Positions 50,297-59,430 are shown, counted from the first letter of the stretch. The stretch: 64,000 bases of DNA from Lentzea albida (GCF_900111005.1 NZ_FOFV01000013.1:62001-126000); one strand, 5' to 3'. Notes: generated by a model not told the origin, from the letters alone. Numbers and translations: made by a program.

Positions 50297-52171
50297 ATGA
50301 CCGTCGACGAGCGCGCGGCCAGGCAGGTCGCCGAACAAGCACGGGAAACCCGCTGGCAGCGACCGAGCTTCGGCAAGGAGCTCTTCCTCGGTCACTTCCG
50401 CATCGACCTCATCCACCCCCATCCGAGTGGCACCGCAGAAGACCGCACCCGAGGCGAGGCGTTCCTCGCCAAGCTCCGCGAGTTCACCGAGAAGCACATC
50501 GACAACACCGTCATCGAGCGCGACGCCCAGATCCCCGACGACGTCCTGAAGGGCCTGAAGGACCTCGGCGCGTTCGGCATGAAGATCAAACCCGAGTACG
50601 GCGGCATCGGCCTGACCCAGGTCTACTACAACAGGGCCCTCATGCTGGTCGGTTCCGCCAGCCCCGCGATCGGCGCGATGCTCAGCGCCCACCAGTCCAT
50701 CGGCGTCCCCCAGCCGATCGCCATGTTCGGCAACGAGGAGCAGAAGCAGGAGTTCCTGCCGAGGTGCGCCAAGGGCGAGATCACGGCGTTCCTGCTCACC
50801 GAACCGGACGTCGGCAGCGACCCGGCCAGGCTCGGCACCACCGCGACGGTGGACGGCGACGACTACGTGCTCAACGGCGTGAAGCTCTGGACCACCAACG
50901 GAGTCGTGGCCGACCTGCTCGTCGTCATGGCGCAGGTGCCGGACAAGGGCATCACGGCGTTCGTCGTGGAAGCGGACGCCGAGGGCATCACCGTCGAGAA
51001 CCGCAACGCGTTCATGGGGCTCAGGGGCCTCGAGAACGGCGTGACCCGGTTCCACGACGTCCGGGTCCCGAAGAAGAACGTGATCGGCAAGGAGGGCGCC
51101 GGCCTCAAGATCGCGCTCGCCACCCTCAACACCGGACGGCTGAGCCTGCCCGCCCTCTGCGCCGGCAGTGCCAAGTGGTGCCTCAAGATCGCCCGCGAGT
51201 GGTCCGGTGAACGCATCCAGTGGGGTCTTCCCGTCGGCAAGCACGAGGCCGTCGCGGGCAAGATCGCCTACATCGCCGCCACGGCGTACGCGCTGGAAGC
51301 GGTGCTGGACCTCAGTTCCGAGCTCGCGGACGCCGGCAGCCACGACATCCGCATCGAGGCGGCGCTGGCGAAGCTCTACGCGTCCGAGAAGGCCTGGCTG
51401 GTGGCGGACGAGCTGGTCCAGATCCGCGGCGGGCGCGGGTACGAGACGGCGGAGAGCCAGGCGGCACGCGGGGAACGCGGGATCGCGGCCGAGCAGGTCC
51501 TGCGCGACCTGCGCATCAACCGGATCTTCGAGGGCTCCACCGAGATCATGCACCTGCTGATCGCGCGGGAGGCCGTCGACGCGCACCTCAGCGTCGCCGG
51601 GGACATCATCGACCCGGACGCCGACCGCCAGGCCAAGGTGAAGGCCGCGGCCAGGGCGGGCGGGTTCTACGCGAAGTGGTTCCCGACCCTGATCGTCGGC
51701 AAGGGCCAGACCCCGGCGGGCTACACGGAGTTCGGGCCGCTCGCCAAGCACCTGCGGTTCGTCGAACGCTCCGCGCGCAAGCTGGCGCGGCAGACGTTCT
51801 ACGCCATGTCGCGGTGGCAGGGGAAGATGGAGCGCAAGCAGCGGTTCCTGAGCCGGGTGGTGGACATCGGGGCCGAGCTGTTCGCGATCAGCGCCGCCTG
51901 CGTGCGCGCCGTGCAGGACGAGAACCGCAACTCCCAGGTGCTGGCCGACGCGTTCGCCAAGCAGGCGCGGATCCGGGTCGACGAGCTGTTCGAGAAGCTC
52001 TGGAAGAACACCGACGACAGCGACCAGGCGGTGGCGAGGCAGGTCCTCGCCGGCGAGTACGCCTGGCTGGAGGAGGGCATCGTCGACGCGTCCATCCCCG
52101 GGAGGTGGATCGCGGACTCGACGCACCACGAGTCGACGGCGCGCAACGTCCACCGGCCCACGCCCCGCTAG
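50297..52171 (+). CDS. Acyl-CoA dehydrogenase, long VLCAD-like type
   Basis: This 624-residue flavoprotein has FAD/acyl-CoA motifs AFLLTEPDVGSDPARLG and LKIALATLNTGRLSLPALCA. The C-terminal RIFEGSTEIMHLLIAREA is where VLCAD/ACAD9-type enzymes carry the catalytic Glu region. A 170-residue C-terminal extension (about 450-624) distinguishes it from the 380-residue short/medium-chain enzymes and resembles the extra domain of mitochondrial VLCAD. It introduces the trans-2 double bond in beta-oxidation. The chain-length preference is not provable here. The crotonase and thioesterase genes lie elsewhere in the window. Confidence 0.92.
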   Translation: MTVDERAARQVAEQARETRWQRPSFGKELFLGHFRIDLIHPHPSGTAEDRTRGEAFLAKLREFTEKHIDNTVIERDAQIPDDVLKGLKDLGAFGMKIKPEYGGIGLTQVYYNRALMLVGSASPAIGAMLSAHQSIGVPQPIAMFGNEEQKQEFLPRCAKGEITAFLLTEPDVGSDPARLGTTATVDGDDYVLNGVKLWTTNGVVADLLVVMAQVPDKGITAFVVEADAEGITVENRNAFMGLRGLENGVTRFHDVRVPKKNVIGKEGAGLKIALATLNTGRLSLPALCAGSAKWCLKIAREWSGERIQWGLPVGKHEAVAGKIAYIAATAYALEAVLDLSSELADAGSHDIRIEAALAKLYASEKAWLVADELVQIRGGRGYETAESQAARGERGIAAEQVLRDLRINRIFEGSTEIMHLLIAREAVDAHLSVAGDIIDPDADRQAKVKAAARAGGFYAKWFPTLIVGKGQTPAGYTEFGPLAKHLRFVERSARKLARQTFYAMSRWQGKMERKQRFLSRVVDIGAELFAISAACVRAVQDENRNSQVLADAFAKQARIRVDELFEKLWKNTDDSDQAVARQVLAGEYAWLEEGIVDASIPGRWIADSTHHESTARNVHRPTPR

Positions 52172-52181
52172 AGGCGTTGAC

Positions 52182-52230
52182 TGCACTGGGCAGGCTGATG
52201 GTGGTGCGGGCGCGGCACCTGCCCAGTGCA
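52182..52230 (+). terminator. Hairpin after the acyl-CoA dehydrogenase gene
   Basis: TGCACTGGGCAGG (52182-52194) pairs perfectly with 52218-52230 around a 23-base loop. It lies 10 bases past the stop, with no U-tract. Confidence 0.55.
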
Positions 52231-52235
52231 CGGTC

Positions 52236-52268
52236 GGTAGGGGGCTACGTCCCCCGCATCCCCCTACC
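52236..52268. terminator. Second hairpin in the convergent spacer
   Basis: GGTAGGGGG (52236-52244) pairs with CCCCCTACC (52260-52268). With the upstream hairpin it would block read-through into the ROK gene's 3' end. Confidence 0.5.
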
Positions 52269-52355
52269 GACTCCCCTTGCAACGGAAGGACACAACCCTC
52301 CAGGAGGAGGTGCCGGTAACGCTAAGCCACAAAACACCGTTAACAGTTACGACAA

Positions 52356-52402
52356 TTGAGTGAACTACCAGGTGAGGGGTACTCAACTACTCTCAGAGAG
52401 TA
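52356..52402. repeat. Inverted repeats overlapping the 3' end of the ROK gene
   Basis: TTGAGT (52356-52361) and ACTCAA (52381-52386) form an inverted pair. The 15-base palindrome TACTCTCAGAGAGTA (52388-52402) covers the ROK stop codon. The stretch is A/T-rich compared with its surroundings. It may be a terminator or a protein-binding site. Confidence 0.4.
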
Positions 52403-53562
52403 ACTTCGAAGACCAATTCACGGGCGGCTTCGAGGCCCATCGCGATGGCACCGGAGAGCACCGCGCCATCCCCCAGGGAGCCCGCCACGATCCGGGGCGC
52501 CAGCGGTGTCATCGACCGCAGCGCCGCCTCCAGCGGCTCGAGCATCAGGTCGACGTTCGACCCGACGCCACCGCCCAGGACCACCAGTTCCGGATCGATC
52601 ACCGCGGCCACGGCGGCGACGAGGAACGCGAGCCGTTCCGCCTCCACCCGCACGACCTCCAGTGCGGTGGCATTCCCCGAACGCGCCTGCGAGAACACGT
52701 CACGGGCCGAGCGCGCCGTCAGCCCGAGCTCCCGTGCCCGTGCCACAACGGATCCCGCCGACGCCGCGTCCTCGAACTGTCCACGGCGGACGTCCGAAGA
52801 GGACTCGCCGTACGGCAGGAACCCGACCTCCCCCGCCGCGCCGCGCGCGCCGCGGAACAGCTCGCCGTCCACGACGATGCCCATGCCGACACCGGTGCCG
52901 ACCGTGGCGCACACGAACACGCGGGCGTCCCGCGCGGCCCCGTAGACGTGCTCGCCCAGCGCCGCCAGGTTCGCGTCGTTCTCCACGACCACCGGGCCGA
53001 GCGACGACTCCAGCCCGTCCACCACGCCGAGCGACTCCCAGCCCGGCAGCTGCGGCGCGTGCCGCACCACCCGCGAGCGCTGGTCGATCACCCCGGGGCT
53101 GCCGATCACCTTCACCACGACGTCCGTGAGAGCGATCCCAGCGTCCGCCGCGGTGCGTGCGGCCAGGTCGGTCACCGTGCGCACGAGCGCCGCCGCCGAC
53201 CGGCTGCGGTTGCGCTCGTCCACGCGGGCCACCACCGACCCGCCCAGGTCGGCCAGTGCCGCCCGGATCCGCTCCCGGCCGATGTCGACGCCCAGCACGT
53301 AGCCGGCCACGGGATTCGGCTCGTAGACCACCGCTGACCTGCCGGGACCCGCTGTCGTGCGGCCGATGGGGCGCACCAGGCCGTGACGTTCCAGATCGGC
53401 CAGGGCCTGCCCGACCGTCGGCTTGGACAGACCGGTGTCCTTGGCGATCTGGGGGCGCGTGGCGGCACCCAGACGGCGCAGCAGGCCGAGCACAGCGCGT
53501 TGGTTGAGCACGCGCATGCCCGCTGGTGTGCCCACCTCTGGCGGCTTGCGGTCGCTCACCAC
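52393..53562 (-). CDS. ROK family transcriptional regulator
   Basis: This 389-residue protein has an N-terminal winged helix (about 15-75, RPQIAKDTGLSKPTVGQALA) followed by a sugar-kinase-like ROK domain. It starts GYVLGVDIGRERIRAALADL and includes VCATVGTGVGMGIVVDGEL and GARGAAGEVGFLPYG. The usual zinc motif CxCGxxGC is absent: the equivalent segment is SDVRRGQFEDAASAG. That loss suggests a sensor that does not phosphorylate sugar. It is divergent from the GH92 mannosidase gene with 144 bases between starts, so it is the likely repressor of that gene, with a mannose-type sugar as inducer (inferred). Confidence 0.88.
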   Translation of the reverse strand: MVSDRKPPEVGTPAGMRVLNQRAVLGLLRRLGAATRPQIAKDTGLSKPTVGQALADLERHGLVRPIGRTTAGPGRSAVVYEPNPVAGYVLGVDIGRERIRAALADLGGSVVARVDERNRSRSAAALVRTVTDLAARTAADAGIALTDVVVKVIGSPGVIDQRSRVVRHAPQLPGWESLGVVDGLESSLGPVVVENDANLAALGEHVYGAARDARVFVCATVGTGVGMGIVVDGELFRGARGAAGEVGFLPYGESSSDVRRGQFEDAASAGSVVARARELGLTARSARDVFSQARSGNATALEVVRVEAERLAFLVAAVAAVIDPELVVLGGGVGSNVDLMLEPLEAALRSMTPLAPRIVAGSLGDGAVLSGAIAMGLEAARELVFEVTL

Positions 53563-53706
53563 GCGATTCTAGATCTTGATCGCCGGTGCTCACGGGCAAC
53601 TGTTGAGGAGACAGGTTGCACGACAATTCCCGTCCTGTCCCTTGACAACGATGTCACGTGCCGGAAACGCTCCCACCCACATGGGGCAGGCGGCGGAAGG
53701 GTTGCA
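53563..53706. promoter_or_regulatory. Divergent ROK / GH92 promoter region
   Basis: These 144 bases between two divergent starts hold TTGACA (53642-53647) on the plus strand, with AAACGC about 17 bases later (weak -10), and a good GGAAGGG ribosome site before ATG 53707. An ROK operator would be expected here. No perfect palindrome longer than 6 bases was found. Confidence 0.35.
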
Positions 53707-56700
53707 ATGAGGCACCTGCGCAAGAGACGAACCACGACCCTGTTGAGCGTTGCGATTGCTGCGACACTGGTGGGCGGCGTCACCAACGGCTACGCGGCCG
53801 CCGCACCAGAGGAGCCAGGAGTGGGTTTTTCATCGTCCTTTGAGGACGGTCAACCTCAGCCTTCGTGGTCGAACGCGGTCGAGACCGACTCCTCGGGCAA
53901 CCCGAAGTCGTCGGGCGTGATCGGCTCGGACGGCTCGGGCATCCCCGGCAACTTGTCCGACAAGGTGCTGGAGGTCAAGGCCAACGGCGAGTTCGCGGAC
54001 GCCGGCGAGGTGAAGGAGAACCTCGTCGACGGCAGCGTCAACTCCAAGTGGCTGGTCTTCACCTCCACGGGCTGGGCGTCGTTCCGCTTCGGCGAGCAGC
54101 AGACGATCAGGAAGTACGCGCTCTCGTCGGCCAACGACGCTCCCGAGCGCGACCCGAAGAACTGGACGCTCCAGGGCTCGAACAACGGCACGGACTGGAC
54201 CGTCGTCGACACGCGCACCGGTGAGACGTTCGCCGAGCGCTTCCAGACCAAGAGCTACGACATCGCGACGCCCCAGGCGTTCAGCCACTACAAGCTCGAC
54301 GTGACGCTGAACAACGGTGGCAACAACGTCATGCAGCTCGCCGAGGTGCAGCTCTCCGACGGCTCCACCACGCCTCCCGCGCCGAACATGCGCAGCGTCG
54401 TCGGGAGCGGCCCGACGGGCGGTTACACGTCCAAGTCGCGCGCCGGCTGGACGGGCGTCAAGTCGTTCCGCACCCAGGGCAGGCACACGGCCGAGGGCCG
54501 GGCGTACAGCTACAACAAGGTCTTCGACGTCGACGTGCCCGTCACCGCCAAGACCGAGCTGTCGTACATGATCTTCCCGGAGTTCATCACCGACAACCTG
54601 GACTACCCGAGCACGTACTCGGCGGTGGACCTCGCGTTCTCCGACGGCACGTACCTGAGCGACCTCAAGGCCGTCGACCAGCACGGCGCGACGCTGTCGC
54701 CGCAGGGCCAGGGCGCGGGCAAGTTCCTGTACGCCAACCAGTGGAACAAGGTGGCGTCCACGATCGGCGCCGTCGCGGCCGGCAAGACGATCAAGCGGAT
54801 CCTGGTCGCCTACGACGGTCCGAAGGGCCCGACGGAGCTCGCCGCCTGGTACGACGACATCCGCATCGGCGACGTCGTCACCAAGCAGTACGCGAAGCCG
54901 TCGGACTACGTGCTGACCACGCGCGGCACGAACTCGAACGGCTCGTTCTCGCGGGGCAACAACTTCCCGGCGACCGCGGTGCCGCACGGCTTCAACTTCT
55001 GGTCCCCGATGACCAACGCGGGTTCGCAGAGCTGGCTGTACGAGTACGCGCAGCGCAACAACGCGCAGAACCTGCCGACGCTGCAGGCGTTCACGACCTC
55101 CCACGAGCCCAGCCCGTGGATGGGCGACCGCCAGACGTTCCAGGTCATGCCCTCGAACATCGCGCCGACCCAGGACCGCGCGCTGCGCGCCCTGCCGTTC
55201 CGGCACGAGAACGAGGTCGCCAAGGCGCACTACTACGGCGTCACGTTCGAGAACGGCATGAAGACCGAGATCACGCCGACGGACCACGCGGCGGTCTTCC
55301 GGTTCACGTTCGACGACGGGGCCCAGAAGAACCTCGTGTTCGACAACGTGAACAACTCCGGTGGTCTCACCCTCGACGCCGCCAACGGTGTCGTGACGGG
55401 CTACTCGGACGTCAAGAGCGGCCTGTCGACCGGCGCGACCCGCCTGTTCGTCTACGGCAAGGTCGACAAGGCGGTGACGGCGAGCGGCAAGCTCACCGGC
55501 GCGGGCCGTGACAGCGTGGGCGGCTACTTCTCGTTCGGCGACAAGACCGTCGAGCTGCGGATCGCCACCTCGCTGATCTCCGTCGACCAGGCGAAGTCGA
55601 ACCTGGAGCAGGAGGTCAGCGGCTCGGACACGTTCGAGTCGGTGCGCGACAAGGCGCAGGCCGCGTGGGACAAGATCCTCGGCATCATCACGGTCGAGGG
55701 CGCGTCCGAGGACCAGCTGATCACGCTGTACTCGAACCTGTACCGCCTCTACCTCTACCCGAACTCGGGCTTCGAGAACGTCGGCGGTGTCACCAAGTAC
55801 GCGTCCCCGGTGTCGCCCGCGACCGGCCAGAACACGCCGACGCAGACCGGCGCGAAGATCGTGGACGGCAAGGTCTACGTCAACAACGGGTTCTGGGACA
55901 CCTACCGCACGACCTGGCCCGCGTACTCGCTGTTCACGCCGTCCAAGGCGGGCGAGATGGCCGAGGGCTTCGTCCAGCAGTACAAGGACGGCGGCTGGAT
56001 CTCGCGCTGGTCCTCCCCCGGTTACGCGGACCTGATGACCGGCACGAGCTCCGACGTGGCGTTCGCCGACGCGTACCTCAAGGGTGTCAGCAACTTCGAC
56101 ATCAAGGCCGCCTACGACGCCGCGGTGAAGAACGCGTCCGTCGTGCCGCCGAGCAACAACGTCGGCCGCAAGGGCATGGACCGGTCGATCTTCCTCGGCT
56201 GGACCGGCAACGACCAGCTGCACGAGGCGTGGTCGTGGGCGATCGAGGGCTACCTCAACGACTTCGGCATCGCGTCGATGGCGAAGGCCCTGCACGAGAA
56301 GACGGGCGAGAAGCGGTACGCCGAGGAGTACGAGTACTTCCTCAACCGCGCCCAGAACTACGTGCTGACGTTCGACAAGCGGATCGACTTCTTCCAGGGC
56401 CGCAACGTCGACGGGTCGTGGCGCGTCGAGGACCCGTCGAAGTACAACCCGCAGGACTGGCGCTACGACTACACCGAGACGAACGGCTGGAACATGGCGT
56501 TCACGGTGCCGCACGACGGGCAGGGTCTCGCGAACCTGTACGGCGGGCGGGAGAAGCTGGCGCAGAAGCTCGACTCGTTCTTCACCCTGCCCGAGACCGC
56601 GAAGTTCCCCGGCGGCTACGGCGGCGTGATCCACGAGATGATCGAGGCGCGGGACGTGCGGATGGGCCAGTACGGCCACTCCAACCAGCCGTCGCACCAC

Positions 56701-57939
56701 ATCGCCTACATGTACAACTACGCCGGCCAGCCCGCGCGGACGGCGGAGAAGGTGCGGGAGATCCTGTCGCGCCTGTACGTGGGCTCGCAGCAGGGCCAGG
56801 GCTACGCCGGTGACGAGGACAACGGCGAGATGTCGGCCTGGCACCTGTTCTCGTCGCTGGGCTTCTACCCGCTGCAGATGGGCAAGCCGGCCTACGCGAT
56901 CGGATCGCCGCTGTTCACCAAGGCGACCGTGAAGCTCGAGAACGGCAAGAAGCTCGTCATCAACGCACCGAAGAACAGCGCGAAGAACATCTACGTGCAG
57001 GGTGTGAAGGTCAACGGCAAGGCGTGGAACAAGACGTCGCTGCCGCACGACGTGCTCGCGGCCGGCGCCACGATCGACTTCGACATGGGCCCGAAGCCGT
57101 CCGCCTGGGGCACGGGCGTCAACGACGTGCCGGACTCGATCACCAAGGGTGACGCGGTTCCGACGCCGTTGCGCGACGTCTCCTCGGGTGTCGGCACGGC
57201 CGCGTTGGTGGACAACAACTCCGCGACCAGCGCCGTGGTCCGCTCGTTCGACTTCAAGGCGGCCGACGCCAAGGAGAAGGCGGAGTTCTACACGCTGACC
57301 AACGGCAAGACGGGCACGTCGCCGTCGGCGTGGGAGCTGAAGGGCTCCTACGACGGCAAGACGTGGGCCACGGTCGACAAGCGGACCGGTGAGAACTTCC
57401 AATGGCAGCAGTACACCCGGTCGTTCAAGATCGCCTCGCCGGGCCGGTACAACTTCTACCGGCTGGAGTTCACCGGCGACGTGACGCTGTCGGAGTTCGA
57501 GCTGCTGTCGAAGCCGCTGCCGGCCGCCACCAGCACGGTGACCGGCACGGTCAACGGCCCGCTGCAGGTCAAGGGCGTGACCTATGTGGACGGTGCCACG
57601 ATCAGCGGACCGGTGACAGTTCAGAAGGGCGCGACCCTCTACGTCTTCGGCGGCGAGATCAAGGGCCCGCTGTCGGCGGCGGACGCGTCGTCCGTCGTAC
57701 TGGTGGGCACTCGCGTCAACGGCCCGGTGACGGTGCACGGCTCCGCCACCGAGGTCGCCGTGGAGAACACCTCGGTCAGCGGCCCCGTGTCGCTGACGTC
57801 GAACAAGACCGCTTCGGTCGTGGCGTTCTCGACGGTCGGCGGACCGTTGTCCTGCACGGGCAACGACCCGGCGCCGTCGAACAACGGCTTCGCGAACGAC
57901 GTGAAGGGTCCGAAGGCAGGACAGTGCGCTGGGCTGTAG
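53707..57939 (+). CDS. Secreted GH92 alpha-mannosidase with carbohydrate-binding and C-terminal repeat domains
   Basis: This 1410-residue secreted enzyme has a twin-basic signal peptide (RHLRKRRTTTLLSVAIAATL, cleavage near AYA-AA at about 31). A discoidin/F5/8-type domain follows (about 60-215, WTLQGSNNGTDWTVVDTRTG). The GH92 catalytic domain (about 300-1130) has FLGWTGNDQLHEAWSWAIEG, YAGDEDNGEMSAWHLFSSLG and YAIGSPLF, typical Ca2+-dependent exo-alpha-mannosidase motifs. A second discoidin-like domain (about 1145-1275) and a C-terminal beta-repeat region (about 1280-1400) of GPVTV/GPLS units end it. GH92 enzymes trim alpha-1,2/1,3/1,6-mannose. The target is likely fungal or plant mannan or glycoprotein. 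A terminator follows. Confidence 0.92.
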   Translation: MRHLRKRRTTTLLSVAIAATLVGGVTNGYAAAAPEEPGVGFSSSFEDGQPQPSWSNAVETDSSGNPKSSGVIGSDGSGIPGNLSDKVLEVKANGEFADAGEVKENLVDGSVNSKWLVFTSTGWASFRFGEQQTIRKYALSSANDAPERDPKNWTLQGSNNGTDWTVVDTRTGETFAERFQTKSYDIATPQAFSHYKLDVTLNNGGNNVMQLAEVQLSDGSTTPPAPNMRSVVGSGPTGGYTSKSRAGWTGVKSFRTQGRHTAEGRAYSYNKVFDVDVPVTAKTELSYMIFPEFITDNLDYPSTYSAVDLAFSDGTYLSDLKAVDQHGATLSPQGQGAGKFLYANQWNKVASTIGAVAAGKTIKRILVAYDGPKGPTELAAWYDDIRIGDVVTKQYAKPSDYVLTTRGTNSNGSFSRGNNFPATAVPHGFNFWSPMTNAGSQSWLYEYAQRNNAQNLPTLQAFTTSHEPSPWMGDRQTFQVMPSNIAPTQDRALRALPFRHENEVAKAHYYGVTFENGMKTEITPTDHAAVFRFTFDDGAQKNLVFDNVNNSGGLTLDAANGVVTGYSDVKSGLSTGATRLFVYGKVDKAVTASGKLTGAGRDSVGGYFSFGDKTVELRIATSLISVDQAKSNLEQEVSGSDTFESVRDKAQAAWDKILGIITVEGASEDQLITLYSNLYRLYLYPNSGFENVGGVTKYASPVSPATGQNTPTQTGAKIVDGKVYVNNGFWDTYRTTWPAYSLFTPSKAGEMAEGFVQQYKDGGWISRWSSPGYADLMTGTSSDVAFADAYLKGVSNFDIKAAYDAAVKNASVVPPSNNVGRKGMDRSIFLGWTGNDQLHEAWSWAIEGYLNDFGIASMAKALHEKTGEKRYAEEYEYFLNRAQNYVLTFDKRIDFFQGRNVDGSWRVEDPSKYNPQDWRYDYTETNGWNMAFTVPHDGQGLANLYGGREKLAQKLDSFFTLPETAKFPGGYGGVIHEMIEARDVRMGQYGHSNQPSHHIAYMYNYAGQPARTAEKVREILSRLYVGSQQGQGYAGDEDNGEMSAWHLFSSLGFYPLQMGKPAYAIGSPLFTKATVKLENGKKLVINAPKNSAKNIYVQGVKVNGKAWNKTSLPHDVLAAGATIDFDMGPKPSAWGTGVNDVPDSITKGDAVPTPLRDVSSGVGTAALVDNNSATSAVVRSFDFKAADAKEKAEFYTLTNGKTGTSPSAWELKGSYDGKTWATVDKRTGENFQWQQYTRSFKIASPGRYNFYRLEFTGDVTLSEFELLSKPLPAATSTVTGTVNGPLQVKGVTYVDGATISGPVTVQKGATLYVFGGEIKGPLSAADASSVVLVGTRVNGPVTVHGSATEVAVENTSVSGPVSLTSNKTASVVAFSTVGGPLSCTGNDPAPSNNGFANDVKGPKAGQCAGL

Positions 57940-57964
57940 CGAGTAGCCCGCAGCGCTGATGGGG

Positions 57965-57995
57965 AAGGCCGCGTTCCGTCACGGAGCGCGGCCTT
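57965..57995 (+). terminator. Terminator after the GH92 gene
   Basis: AAGGCCGCGTTCCG (57965-57978) pairs with 57982-57995 around a 3-base loop, with one mismatch, and ends in TTTCCC. It lies 26 bases past the stop. Confidence 0.8.
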
Positions 57996-58005
57996 TCCCG
58001 TTCAC

Positions 58006-58028
58006 CTGAAAGGATCTATCCCTTTCAG
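58006..58028. promoter_or_regulatory. Operator-like inverted repeat CTGAAAGG-N7-CCTTTCAG
   Basis: Perfect 8-base arms at 58006-58013 and 58021-58028 are separated by 7 bases. It lies upstream of a possible small gene and could be a repressor site or a second weak terminator. Confidence 0.4.
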
Positions 58029-58081
58029 ACATACTCCGGTGAGATCTTGTCAACTCGTGTGCGGTGACTGGGGAGGCTCTT

Positions 58082-58231
58082 GTGGTGCCGTTCGAGCGAG
58101 GCCGCGTGTGGATCGCCGTTCCGCAACCCCGCCAGCCGGTGGTTCCGTCACGAACGGGCGCGCAGTCCACGAAGGACACCATGCGCGACCTGCCGCACTC
58201 ACCAGCTGAGCTCCCGGCACCGCTGCGCTGA
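58082..58231 (+). CDS. Possible 49-residue Pro/Arg-rich small protein
   Basis: The frame from GTG 58082 reads MVPFERGRVWIAVPQPRQPV and ends at TGA 58231, overlapping the 3' end of the CDF gene by 33 bases. GGGGAGG lies 5 bases upstream, a strong ribosome site. There are no membrane helices and no known family. The ribosome site is the main support; it may still be chance. Confidence 0.3.
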   Translation: MVPFERGRVWIAVPQPRQPVVPSRTGAQSTKDTMRDLPHSPAELPAPLR

Positions 58232-59107
58232 CGAGCCGCCCTCGACCTGCAGGGTCGCGTGCTCGATGTGGTACTTGGCCGCCAGCAACGCCTGCGCCTC
58301 CTTCAACACGACCGCGTGATCGGCGTCCTCAGCCGTCGTGAGGTGGGCGGAAGCCACCTCCATGCCGCTGGTGAGCGTCCACACGTGCAGGTCGTGCGCC
58401 TCGGTGACGCCAGGCAGCTCGGTGAGCGCCTTCTGCATCTCCGTGACGTCCAACCGCTCCGGCGCGTGCTGGAACAGGATGTGCAGCGCGTTCTTGGCCA
58501 ACGAGTACGTCCGCGGCAGGACCCACACGCCGATCAGCACACCCATGATCGGGTCCGCGTACTTCCACCCGGTCGTGATGGTGACCAGCGCCGAGATCAG
58601 CACACCGACGGACCCGATCAGGTCGGCCAGCACCTCGAGGTAAGCACCCTTGACGTTGATGCTCTCCTTGGCGCCCTCCTTGAGGACGGAGAAGGAGACC
58701 AGGTTCGCCGCCAGCCCGAGCGTCGCGGCGATGAGCACCGGCCACCCCGGCACGCTCGGCGGGTCCTGGAACCGGCCGACAGCCTCGTAGATGACGTAGC
58801 CGGCGACCCCGAAGAGCAGCACCGCGTTGGCCAGCGCCGCCAGCACCTCGGCCCGGTAGAAGCCGAACGTGCGGTTCTTCCCGGCCTTGGCCCTGCGCGC
58901 CACCATGATCGCGGCCAGCGCCATCCCGACCCCGAGCACGTCGGTGAGCATGTGGGCGGCATCGGAGATCAGGGCCAGCGAGGACGTCGCGAAGCCCACG
59001 ACGAACTCCACCACCATGAAGACCGCGCCGATGCCGAACGCGACCCACAGCTTGCCGGCGTGCTGCCCGCTCGCGCTCGCCGATCCGTGCCCATGCCCGT
59101 GACCCAT
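58199..59107 (-). CDS. Cation diffusion facilitator family metal exporter (Zn2+/Cd2+/Co2+ type)
   Basis: This 302-residue protein starts MGHGHGHGSASASGQHAGKL, a His-rich metal-binding N-terminus. It has six membrane helices and a C-terminal cytosolic ferredoxin-like domain (about 210-295, with HDLHVWTLTSGMEVASAHL). The helix-2 metal site is SDAAHMLTD. In helix 5 the usual HxxxD is ExxxD (YLEVLADLIGSVG). It exports divalent metal against protons. ATG 59107 is chosen for the His-rich start; ATGs at 59119 and 59143 are in frame. TATATG lies just upstream as a possible -10. Confidence 0.9.
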   Translation of the reverse strand: MGHGHGHGSASASGQHAGKLWVAFGIGAVFMVVEFVVGFATSSLALISDAAHMLTDVLGVGMALAAIMVARRAKAGKNRTFGFYRAEVLAALANAVLLFGVAGYVIYEAVGRFQDPPSVPGWPVLIAATLGLAANLVSFSVLKEGAKESINVKGAYLEVLADLIGSVGVLISALVTITTGWKYADPIMGVLIGVWVLPRTYSLAKNALHILFQHAPERLDVTEMQKALTELPGVTEAHDLHVWTLTSGMEVASAHLTTAEDADHAVVLKEAQALLAAKYHIEHATLQVEGGSSAQRCRELSW

Positions 59108-59256
59108 GGTTCGGAACATATAGCGACATGCGCATGAGTGCAATCCGGGCTATTCCCGTCCCACTACCCAGGTGATGGACGCCACGTCGTGGGGCCACAG
59201 GGGGTAGGTGTGAAACGGGGTGGCGCGGGTGCGCTAGGATCTTCCACGTAGCTACG

Positions 59257-59328
59257 GCCCCCGTAGCTCAGGGGATAGAGCACCGCCCTCCGGAGGCGGG
59301 AGCGCAGGTTCGAATCCTGCCGGGGGCA
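59257..59328 (+). tRNA. tRNA-Arg (anticodon CCG)
   Basis: A 72-base cloverleaf was read by eye. The acceptor GCCCCCG pairs with CGGGGGC; the D arm is GCTC...GAGC; the anticodon stem CCGCC/GGCGG surrounds loop CTCCGGA (anticodon CCG, reads CGG); the T arm is GCAGG-TTCGAAT-CCTGC. The discriminator base is A, and CCA is not encoded. A hairpin terminator follows. Confidence 0.95.
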
Positions 59329-59336
59329 CCGAAGTC

Positions 59337-59389
59337 GAAGGCGATCTGTGTTCGCGGAGTGCGCGAACCGGGTCGCCTTCGGGCGTTTT
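59337..59389 (+). terminator. Terminator of tRNA-Arg
   Basis: GAAGGCGA (59337-59344) pairs with TCGCCTTC (59373-59380), followed by GGGCGTTTTC. A second small hairpin CTGGGGGC-CGA-GCCCCCAG (59390-59408) comes next. Confidence 0.6.
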
Positions 59390-59430
59390 CTGGGGGCCGA
59401 GCCCCCAGACCCCAGCCGGGGGCGAGCCCC

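Noticed and set aside
53830..57738. Long minus-strand open frame of about 1302 codons
   Set aside because: It is antisense to the GH92 mannosidase and shows only Val/Arg/Leu-rich composition with no domain.
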